Source of the DNA: Neodiprion pinetum
Taxonomy: Eukaryota > Arthropoda > Insecta > Hymenoptera > Diprionidae
DNA: 64,000 bases
NCBI RefSeq assembly: GCF_021155775.2
Contig: NC_060234.1
Coordinates: 34,407,026 to 34,471,025, forward strand
Direction: 5' to 3'
The notes beneath the pieces are model-generated. The model did no database searches and was not told the DNA's origin. It saw nothing but the letters and a program-made list of their open reading frames with translations. Position numbers and translations under genes: made by a program. Shown here piece after piece: positions 41,001 through 53,000 of this stretch; the first letter of the stretch is position 1; the number at the start of each line of letters is the position of its first letter.

Positions 41001-44000
41001 TTTAATCCGTTATATGGGTGCAATTTGACTGCTCGCACAAATATACGCGAAGCTAAAAAACATAAACTAGACCGTGTAATTACTCACGTTTAGAGGTTCC
41101 ACATACCGAGTTGATAGTTGGGTATACTTGACTTGACGGTATCAATTAATTAAGTGCGCGGTAATTAGGTCTGCGGGGTCCCTAAACTGACAAATAGCCG
41201 AAAGCAATTAGAGGTAACGTGAGTCTCGGCTGGGTTTCAGCTCGGAGCAAAAGTTGTACAGTGAGTCGGTCGGTGCCGTGCACCAGATTATCTCTAAATT
41301 AGCTTAATTAGTGAAAGACTGTCATTTTGACCTGCAGGGAGCTAATTCGCGGGAAGCAGCTTTCGGGCGGACATTAAATAATGTGGCAAAATATCGAGAT
41401 CCGCGTCGCTGCGATAAAGTGATAGAATTTATTTTTCCTTCGTGACGAGGAGACGGTTTGTTTCTTCAACTTCTGTGTCTCATCAGGCTTAATGCTGATA
41501 ATTACATTACGACTTATAATAGAAACAAAAGACCCTCTGCTGTCTCGAAAGGCTTTCCTCGATCAATGAACTGCCTGCAAAGGGGCGTAAATTTTTATCT
41601 CCCGACGTGGAAAATGAATAGATGAAAATTATTGTTGTTGCAAGGGTGGGACGAGGACAGCAGCGAAGGCACCGGAGTAATAATCTGCTTTCCTTTTTTC
41701 TTTCAGGTCGTTTTTTCTTTGTCCTTTTTAAATTAATTATTCTTATTTTTAATTATCGGTAGGAAACTTTTAAGGCTTAATTATTTATAGAGGTTCTAAC
41801 GAACGCAGGGAAAAACTGATCTAATTTATTTTATCAATCTCTTTTCGCTCGGAACCTACCGTCGATCAGCCATTTTCAAAGTAATTTCTCTTCCTCCGCT
41901 GTCGAGCTTCTCCGATCGTTTATTAACGAATTCACGCACCGTCGAAATAATTCATTAATCACGAAGATGTTTAGATTTTTGAAGAAAAACATGAACCGCG
42001 GAGCAAATCAACGGTATCGAATCGATAACTTGTATCTATATTTGTTCGAGACAGAACTCGTTGAGAAAGTAACGCTACACGTCTGTAATTCTTGCTCGTT
42101 TTATTTTCCCTTCGAGGAAAATTAGAAACTTTTATCCTCCCCTTTTTCGCTTCTGCGTATCGAACAATAACGCTTGTCTAAATACACTCGGTAAACTTCA
42201 ATCTAAAAGGATTTCTTCGCATCAGGCGTAAATTTTCATCTTTTCTTCTTCAGGTTTCGCAGAGACGAAACAATCAGTCGGTATTATTTATTTGCCGGGC
42301 TAAGCCTCGTCTGATTTAACATTGAGTTCTATCACTGATCCGTTGTATGTCTTATAACATTACGTTTAATCGTCTCCTTCAACAGCCAACAACTCTTTGT
42401 GATAATGCGAAAATCACAGGTATTTCAATGCGGGTAAAATCAATACAGATTCAAAATGGTGGTGCCATATACAGTATCTATGAATTTCCCCGATTACGAA
42501 CTTCCCCTTTAACCGCCGTGTTCATTTCGATTTGCATAATTAGGGAGTTTGAATCTCGGAGTGGATCAGGTATAACTTGATATCCTTTCAGCGGACAAAT
42601 ATTTATCGTTAGAAAATAAATTTTCTCTCTGTTTCTCTCTTGAGTAAAGCTCAATTTCGCGTTTATCTCTACGTTGAATAAATCGCAACCGAATAAACAA
42701 CTTGTAGAGCTTCGTTGAAGAAAAATCACGCTTTACACGAGGTAAACTTCACTCTGAAACAATTTCCACAATTCCTGATACGATCAGGTCGCAGTATTCC
42801 GTCCGCCTTTAGCGTAAGCTGCCTTTATTTTTGTCCTCACGATATTAAAATGCTTATTTTCTAAAAATAATCAAGCGTAATATGCCTCACAAAAAATCGG
42901 TCGTGACCAGATTTACGTTGATTATTTTATTTGATCGAGAGGAATCTCTTTAAAAAAAAAATATTTGCCCACAAAACACATGGGAATTCGGCCCCCTTCA
43001 CCCGAAATGATCACGAGCTGCTTACGCACGTTCCTAACAATGCGTCTGACCGAACGCCTATTCCCACTACTTACGAATCACTGCCAACGAGATTCGACCG
43101 ACGACCGGGCGATTTTCTCGTTTGGGTTCGAATAACCGTTTCATCTGTCTTCTTGATTGGGCAATGAAATCCCAGAAGCGTTCACTCCTTGATTCGTAAT
43201 TATATGTAACAAGGAAGGCCGAGTATTTGTAGAATTCTCAGCGCCGGTAGGTAGGTGGAATAAATTATTTTTCCGAATCAATCGTATTTGAAAAATATCG
43301 GGTATATAATTAACACCTGCATGAACCTTATCAGGTCGTATATCACGTATTGATTATTACGTTTTTTTTTTTTTTTTGAGGTACAAAAATTGTGCATTAC
43401 AATTTCAACGGATCAAGAATTTCGGCAACAAGCTTTCGACGAAAAAGCGAAGCATCAAAATCTTCAGTTCCAAACGTTGAATTTTCCTTCGTTTTCCATT
43501 CGATGATTCAGAATCTCGTTCATGACTTGGTATTCACTGTGTTCGCGCCAAGTTGAACCAGGCGTTTAAAAGTTGGAGCAATCTTATCATCGACAAGCTA
43601 ATTCTGAGTCGGGAGAAAAGCTAATCTCAACTTATCCCACAGTCGTGAGTGTATTAAAACTGACTGCCGAACAAAGTTTTATAAGGGAACAAATGTAGTT
43701 GTACCTATAGCCTGCGGAAAAGTTTCTCTTTGTTATATATACGCGTCGCGAAGTATTTAATGTTTAAAAAAAGTAACCAGCCAGCTGCTGCACGAGCAGT
43801 GTGAAAATTTGTTGGAAACTTTGCGAGGTGAATAATAAAAACTGGACAATAGAAATTATAGAGTACAAAGAATTTATAAAAATGGATACAATTTTGCGCA
43901 CACCTGAATATAAAATAATTCTCCCAACTTGGGTATAGTTGTTGAATTACAGAGATATATATCGGCTGATTTCACCGCTGCTTAGGTAAACGACGATATA

Positions 44001-47000
44001 GCATGCAGACGCGGTTCTCTGCACTTTGATTATATCTAGATTTCCCGCCGGGAAAAAAAAAGGCTCGTCCCATTCGTCGCCGGCTGCATATCCACTACAC
44101 TACACAGCAAACCAGACGCGGCCACAAACTGAAAATCCCAGACTTGCTGCAGGTGCATCGATCGATTCCACCCCCGCGACCCAAAACAATCCAAGCCGTC
44201 TGTGCAGCCACATTAAAAAAACATTCATTACCATCAGACGATGGAACATCCACTCGCCCCGCCTCCCTGCTGCTGTTGTTCCGAAGAGAAATGGGGAAAA
44301 AAATATATGCGAAAAAACAACGAATGAGAAAAAGAGAGAGGGAGAAATCTAAGGATAGCTTGCAGACTATTTATACCTATATGTATGTATATATATATAT
44401 ATATATATATAATACATCTGTGTGTGTGTGTGTATATGTAGTTGCTTCGAGCAACGTTGATACTGCGTAGATATAGCTATTCACCGTTTCTTGCTCTCCC
44501 TGGTCTGACTGGCCCCATGCCAAAGTGGGAATTGCTGTTTGCGCCGAACAAACTACCTCCGGCTAACCTGCCCCCTGCAGGGATGTGCCATGATCTATTG
44601 TCGGGTGGTTTTTGCATTTTTCTTATTTTTACATTCTTATTTTCAATTTTTACCCCACGCCGAAACATATGAAGAAGTACTTACGACCTGAAGGTTCGTG
44701 CTCTCCCTTCAATTTTCACGCGAATGGTGATACGGTGGTTGAAGAAGTTATGGAAATTTATGTGTACTGTACGTAATTGGAATTTAATAAATTTCGGACA
44801 GGTTCCATTTGACTCCAAAATAATGACGTTTTAGGTTTAGCTGCTGATGGTAGTTTTCAAAGACAGTTAAAGACGAATAAGATCCATATTTTGAATTGAT
44901 TACATGATAGGAATATTGTTTCCGTCGTGTTCATCGACATTTTCTTGTTTTTTTTTCCCGACTGATGATTCAGAATGTGATTCAGATCTCATGTATCATT
45001 ATAAGTATAAACGTAAGAGATCGAAAATCAGAAGAAGATCACAATTGATATCTTTCGCGTTAAAGCTCGCAGAGAAACGAGTTCAGCAACATACGGATAC
45101 AAAGAAAAGAAAAATCGTAAAAAACGAGCATGACCAGACAAGGACATAAAGAACCTGAGCCTGATTTGGTCCGCCGATCTGTTCGACACGAAGCTAATAT
45201 GGCCGGGATTCTGCTTCCTACTAACCCAACGCTTGTTGTAAGCACATGCAGAGATAAAACAAACGCTGCGCTCGCGATCTCGCAGAGAGTCGTGAAAAAC
45301 GACAGACAAAAGCTCTGCGAGCGTGCTGGAAAATACATAAACAAGGCATTGCGGGCTATTGTGAATTACAACCCAGGTACACAGGTCAGGGCTTAAGGGT
45401 AGTTTATGTTGATGCTTGTTTCTTTTTTTTCTACGTATGCAGGACTCGATGCGGCACTAGCTTATCCGAATTTAAATTTAAAATTTTCCCTCGAAACGTA
45501 TGTACTTCGGTTTTTATACTCCGTTAGACAAGCTCGCCGCCATCTGCCACCCTGCTTACTTTCTAGCCGATTAACTTCGTATTATACTTTCACCTCGGGG
45601 GAAATTTTACTCGTGACGGACGTTGACTTTATTATACACCCGTGGCGCGTTGAAACTCGGAACGTTGACGCTGATCGACGTCGCCTTTCAACCGGGAATC
45701 GCTTCGATGATCATCCAGCATTTTTTGCAAAGTCTGTACGACCGGTGCAACAGATTTAATTCAGGATCAAAGAATCCACTTTGTCAAATCGCAACGGTAA
45801 TTCTTACGGTCGAATCACACCAAAAATTTGATCACTTCAAGGGGGTTGTTTCAACGAATGAATACTGATCGACGAATCAAGGAGACTGCGGCAAATAATT
45901 AGTATCATTAAATTCGGACCCGAGAATTAACATTTTATTCCAGGAGCTTGAAAGTCAAGAAATTCAATAACTATGCGTCCGTTAAAAAATGTTCTTCGTT
46001 TTCTGATCGATAACGGATAAGTTTCAATGAACCAGACTAAGTACCCAAAGTGTTAATTTTACAGTAAATTCAACCATCTGTTTATATTTCTCTAATTGTA
46101 CATATTGTATACCTAGTGAAAGATGAAGAGAGCGAAGCTAGGTGTGTCTCAAAATGAACTACCAGTTCACCAAACGAACTGACGCTATTAATTTCCGCGA
46201 AGGAAAGAGCAATTTAATACCTACGCTTTTGTCCCACGTAAAGCCCCTTCGTTGTACTTGCGTTGAAAAGTCGGCCAGCGGTCAAGAGGAGGACATTTCG
46301 GACGGTTGAGATCCCTCAGGCAGATTACGGGCGGCAATTAACCCTGTAGGTACAACTTTTTCGCTCAGAAGCGTGTTTTACTGTCAAAAGTCGAAGAAGA
46401 AAAATCACCCGTTTGATGAGAAATAGTGTTAAAATTTTTACAGAGAAATTCGATGATCTTCTCCGCTCGCCAATTAACGTCCGATAAAATTTGAGCCATA
46501 ATGCGAATTACAGGCGGCGGAGTTTCTACAGGAATTAATTTTCAGCGTCAAGCGGACATTCGTCGAAAATAAGGCGACCTGGCAGCTTTGAAAATGGCCA
46601 TCTGTACCCCGCCTATCGCTTCATGTGTGGCCTGTGCCTCCGGACGCTTTCGTAACCCCTATAAAAGCCATTTCCTTCTAAAGTACCGGAAGGGAAGGAC
46701 GAAAAAGGGGAAACCGCGGAGAGAAGGCGGTCGTCGCGTTTATGAAGTGGGCGAGGCCCGGGAGATTGAGACGGTTGCACTTTGCGCGGTAATATCAACC
46801 CTGGAAAAAAGACTGATAACACTTCTTCTCTTTCGATGGCGTGCCATTAAGCCGCCAAAACTGAAAGACGGTTCGCATTATTACCCTGGACGGAATGGAG
46901 TCGAAAAATTTAAGAGTCTGGTTGAGAGAATCCGGCATAAAGGAGTGAGATTTTTCGGAAAATCGAATTCGGTTAAGGACCAATCGAGCTGGTCACGTGA

Positions 47001-50000
47001 CGGGAAAATTTGCCGCACTTTTTTCTTCCATTCAGAGGAGAGTACTAATTGGCGAACGTTTTGCCGGATAGTGCCTCGGCTGGAATTCAATTTCAGCTTA
47101 TTAATTTTCATCGTGTGTGTAATAAGTACCCGCTCCGCCTTTGTTATACGAAAAAAAAAAAAAGAAAAAAAGAAAAAAAGACACACTTTATCGTGAAAAC
47201 GAGGACAAAGCGCTTGTCTCCTCGTCGAGTTTCCTGAATACGTTTTATACTCGAAGCGAGGTACGGCTTCCGCCGGCCAAGTGCACGGGATTAGATAACA
47301 TAAGAGGTGCTTATAAAAAATATAGGGCAATCAATCGGATCACGTGGAAGGATCTGCAGACTGACTCGCGGTGCAAGGGGCATTATATACGGCGAAACAA
47401 CCGATAGCAAGACATCCTTGAAACCAAGGGAGCTTCGATCATAGCTGGAAGGATGCTGCGAGGTTCCGAAAAACGCGGCGGGTATCGAGAAGCTCTCGGA
47501 TCCTCTTAACTGACGAGGAATTTATCCTCGAACAGAGCTTGCGAACGATTCCTGATGTATGGGCTCGAAGCGTATCGAGAGACGCAGTATTACCTGTCCG
47601 TCCATCGGATCGCGCGGCACAAAATCGTTCGACTTGTTCGGAGCAGCGAGACGTTAGCCTGGGGTAGTCGAGTCTATCTCCGATCATTTCGATCGCCGTG
47701 TCTCAAGATCAGAGACTAAGAGATTACGAGGTCTCGACGGGAGGCGAGGCGAGGAATCGAAGACGGAGGATGGCTGGAAGGAGAGTCGGGGGAAAGAGAT
47801 GAACCGCGGGCGGAAATAGATGGAGCGGAAGTGAGGAAAAGGCGAGTAACGACAGACCGACACGTGGCGGGGATCCGGGAGATACTTCCGATGCTTTCAT
47901 GCGGGAACCGGATGTTGCGGGGAGCAAAGTCCACGATGCGAATGGGCTCTCGACGAATTGGAGCAGCAACGGATGATGGCTTCCACTTCCCGCTTTTCCA
48001 CTTTACACTTCTCAGCTCACGGTGAACAATGAAGCCGCGGGCTGCAGCCTGCCGGAAGGCGAGAGCTTGCGAAATAGATAAGACTACGGCAGCGGAAACA
48101 ATCGAAATCCGGTTAACGGTTAAGCGCCGACACTCTCGCCGCTTCGCGATTCCTTCGTAAGTGTAATCCGCGGATCGAAAGAGACGAACCTCTCCGCTCT
48201 GGTCTCGCCTTGGGTTTTTATCGTCAAAAAAATGGCCGAATTTCTGCTGGAACGAAGTTCTGCTTCATTTTTCCGACGTCCAAACTCTCGGACGCGAGTT
48301 GAGTTTCGAAACTTGGGCTATTTCGACGGGGACTTTTATCCATCGGGAACTTTGTTTACCCGGCGATATCTAAGCTCCGAAGAGACAGATACCGCTTACC
48401 CTCGTTCCGGAGAATCACGAAGGTCACCGTGTAGTTTACCCTGCGGTATATCCAAGAATCGTTCGAATATCGGGTCGGAATTGAGGAAATTTAGGAAAAT
48501 TCAGATCGTCGTGAATCGATTAAAATAATCACGTATGGTACCTTTAATTGCTGCGTTCTTTCTTATCCGAGTCCCGCGAGCAAATTTCATTGCCTGAAAG
48601 TTGACAATCAAAGATCAGGGCGCAGAGTATGGAGTTGATCGAATTACGATCACGAGTATATATTGCGTATTCAAACAGCGGCGCGGAAACCGCGGACCGG
48701 ATTTGGCAACCAGCCTCAGCAGCGTAGAAATTTATTCAGGACAGGAAGAGTAAATATAGTGAGTATAGTAGATTTGATCCGGTTCCCAGCTCTTAATAAC
48801 GATTCATGTCTTCCACGAGTGGATCACGAGTTACCAGAATCATGGACTCGGATATCTAAGCTGAACAGTTTCCAAAATTAACAGTAATAATTTATCTCCG
48901 AGCACTGCCTAACGGGGATGAATTAAATGTTGACTACGCGCTGCCACTGCTCATAAACTTCCCTTCGCGAATTTTGCCAGCAGCAGCTCCGATCGTATAA
49001 CTGTAAGCAGTTAAACGGGCAGAAGTTTGCCGAATCAACGACGGTGGGCATTAAAGTAAATTAATCATTTAACCGGATACCGTGCCAAATGAAGTAGGTG
49101 CAACGATGTAACGCGATTTCGCACGGTTATAATTTGGCGATGCGGATTTCAGCCACTCGGTATCTGCAGCTTTTGAGAACGCGAAAACGACGGAGGGCTG
49201 CGAATTTGCGAGACAGCCTGCCGGGGCTGTAAATATTAATTACTCGTTAAGAGTGAATACCCCGACGGCTTTTGACTTCTCGTTAAACGTCCAAACTACT
49301 TACATCTGTGCGCCTAATTACTTCGCCCTTTTCGCACCTACTGAAACGGTTGTGAGGCAATAGTGACGCAGTTGGTGCGAGGCGGTATTCAAACTCTGGC
49401 GAATTAATGACTGCTAATTTTGCAAAGCCTCGTTCGATCTCGCCTTGTCGTTTATACTTCGTGCGGGAAAATTATACCTCATTTTGTTTACGTTCGCTTG
49501 AACGAAACACGAGATGTTTTAACTATCCATAAAAGATTCGTCGTGATATTGTCAATTCAAATTTTAACGAAGCCAATGTAAAGATCGAGTGATGTAGGGA
49601 CGGTGAAAATTGCTCTTTTGCTGCTGACCGCTGGGCATCTGCGTGTGTAAAAAAACTTGATTAAAAGTGGGTAGCGGAGTAACGAATAATAAATTCAATA
49701 CCTTTTCCAATCAGTTCCCAACAGCAGGGCAGGTTGACAAATCAACGCAGGAATTTGATCGCATTTATAATTGAATGTAACGATTCAAATACTCGTTTTC
49801 ATTTGTTTAAAATATCTTCTTTCTCCTCCATTATTTTTCATTATTTTTATTTTGCGTGATTCGATAGCAATTTCATTATGGTATATGCATATATGTACAG
49901 TCTATACGCATATATGTATATATCGTATAACCCAGTCGCAGGTTGGCCGTTGAATAGAAAAACAACAATTATTCCGCATGAATATCGCGCTGATTGCTTT

Positions 50001-53000
50001 ATTTGTTCCGGTTGTATACAACAGCATTTTAATGTTTGCTCTCCACGTGAAAACACGCCCAAACAACACGGCTGAGCTGTGTTTAAATTATAGTATCGTT
50101 ATTTGTAGCCGTGCGTCGACCGCGCGATGCACGGCTTTCAAAGCAATGACCACGTTATAGGGTGTACTTTCATTAACTTTGAAAAAAATTTTTTATATGT
50201 AATCCACGCGAACGGTGATTATGTGAATATTCATGCAGGCACGAATAATCCTCCCGTCTTACAGATCATCGCTGGAAATTCCCATGGAAATTACTTCACG
50301 GTTAAAGTTTGACGACGATAACGATCAAGATCACGTTGAAATTAGAAAAAGTTTCAGTTCGTTATTCTCCCCTCGTTGCACGCTGCGATACTTCCCGACA
50401 CCACGAGTCGCATATTTGAACCATTTCTGCGAAAGCTCCTACATATTTATTTTCGTCCGACCCTTTTGAAAACCCGTCATTTCATGCATGTAAATCAGGC
50501 GCGAAGTAACGCGATTCGGACCCATTCGGAAGCGGGCGAACATGCATGAAATGACGCGTTTCAAAAGGGTCGGACAAAAAGTATGGTGTGCACCAAGGGC
50601 GGAAAGCGACTTGACTCGTGTGATCGTCGCCCTGAATCGCTCGAGCGGCTAGCTTCGCGCTCTTTAAAATCGCCTCCTTTCCACTCTTGATACACAATGT
50701 ACTATTATTACCTGTAGATAATAAAGAGAATCGAGCTACCGGGTAAATGGAATTTTTCAAGCTCAAAGCACTGACCGGAGGGGAAATAATTCAAAACTCC
50801 CGAGGTTAACGGAAGAAAAAAAATTGTCACGAGCAAACTGTAACTATGTAATATTTTGACGGGTTTCTATTCACTCGGGACGACCAAACGTGTGGATACT
50901 GTCTGTAATGGGTGAATAAACAAAAGTTCAAAGGTCGTGTGAAATTATTCAAGAGTTGTACGCGACATCGATCGAACGTGTTCAAGTTCCAGGCAAATCT
51001 TTTCTAAAACTTTGAATGTAACGTCGAACTTTCAACGGGCATGTCTTAATATTATATAAAGCATGCGTGCGATATGCGTATACAGTGATCTAAGATGAGG
51101 CTTTTTTCGAATTCGGTACAATTCCAAGGTAAAACTCCGCGATCACTCTTCCCCTGCACCCTAGGGTTTGAAAACTCGGCAATTCGCAACGATTCCTAGC
51201 TCAGTCCGAGCAGTTTTGAAATTCCTTTTCACCCCGGTTGACTCCGTTCAGGCAGGTCGTTACGCCAGCTCAACAGCGTTTCGGCAGCGTGTGAGTTACA
51301 CGAGTTAATGAGAATAACGAGTTCGGAAAAGTTTCAGCCCCGAAATATAAGCAATTAATTTTTCACACTCCCCCGCAGAGTGTCAGCTAACTGTTATTAA
51401 ACGTCTGGGCGTCTCAGTGCAATGTTGTAAATTCTTCCTCTACTTGCAGGTTCTCCGCATTCCGAGTTGACTGACTCTCGCGATGTTCTCCCGCCGTTGG
51501 TATGTGAATAACCATTACTTGAAGCAATTTGCAGCCTTGAATTTTCCTCGTGCTCATTCCGATGCCCGGAATCGCATTTTACTCGGAATGAAAACCCCAA
51601 CTGCTTAGTCGATACGCCGATTTTGTCAATTCGGTGACGACCCAAGCCTACTGGGTGTAATTCGCACACGAGGACCAATCAATCCAGCTTAGCAAGAGTA
51701 AAATCAAAATTCTCACCTGATTCATTCCCTGAATAAGTCACTGCGGTAATTACCGACACTGCGTAATGAAAGTTTCGTTGAGCATTTGACGAGGCCATTT
51801 GATTTTCCGACAGAGGATTCTACGTGCGGATATATTAGCAATCCGTCTCGGATATACTTTCGCAGTGAAACAAAACTTTTTTCCGAAACATTTTTACGGG
51901 TTTTCACTTTCCAACCATCGATCTTATAGTTCGCATTACGCCTCACTTCAACTCCGTCGTCAAATATTTACCGGGAATACTGAACCCTGCATGTAACTAG
52001 ACATAATTGGATCAGTAACTATAACTCCGTGATACTCATAATTATTTCATTCCTACTCCTCCATTGTACGAATGAACTTTGCCTGTCCAACCAAGACAGT
52101 GATTGGAAATTTGATTTTAATTCTATTATTATTATCATACAATTTGGAATAGCAGTAATAATCAGGAAATCGAAGTAATTGGTAAGAAAAAAACGAAATA
52201 CCGTCAACAAAATTATGCAGGCTCTACACCGGTACAGGTTTTTTCTCCCATCGAGGAACAGAGCACAATACCGTCTAGGAATGTTTAATTTAGTAAATTG
52301 ACTCGCGTATCGGTTGTCCGAAGGTGAAAAAGGTTTTCGGCAGAGTTTCGGAACTCGGATTCTCTACGAGTTGTCGGCGCGCGGACAGCGGAGAATAGAA
52401 AAGCGTTCATTTGATCGGGCTTTCATTGAAATGCCAGCCGAGTCGGCAATCCTGCGGGATTCAGAGACTCCCGGAGGTGAGCGGGATGGATAAGTAATGG
52501 AGGAAAAAAAGGAGAGAATCCCTCCCTCTACCGGTTCCAGGCGAATCTTTTGCCCCTTCAATCCGCCCTCGCAATCATCCCGACACCCGAACGATTGTCG
52601 GATCGATCTTGAAGCGAAATTTTCAAACAGAAATCGATCGATAAAGCCGAAGTGACTTTCTCCGTTGTAAATACAGCCTAGAGCGGTTCATGGAGCAGAA
52701 TTTCACGGCAGTCCGTAACTAATTCTCATACAATACGTAGCTATCTATAACTAGACCACGAGACGTCGTTCAACTTTGATAACAGGCGTCATGCCGCCCG
52801 CCTTGCTAAGATCGTAATCTAGTTTCCCCCGCATAAGTTCGAGCTAGCTTTTAGGGAATGAGGAGAACGCTATCTTCCTGAACTCATTGGACAAACCATA
52901 TGCCACCTTAACCGACCAATGCGCGTTCCTACGTCTCTCCATGGCTGAAAACCGGTATTTATCCCACCAAATTCACCCACGTTATATAATTATACAGTGT

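Noticed and set aside
43120..43136. tRNA-like B-box ggttcgaataacc
   Set aside because: The flanking bases cannot form the T-arm stem and no matching A-box or acceptor stem is present.
44904..45396. Several 80-95 codon frames on both strands
   Set aside because: Overlapping shadows of one another without any family resemblance.
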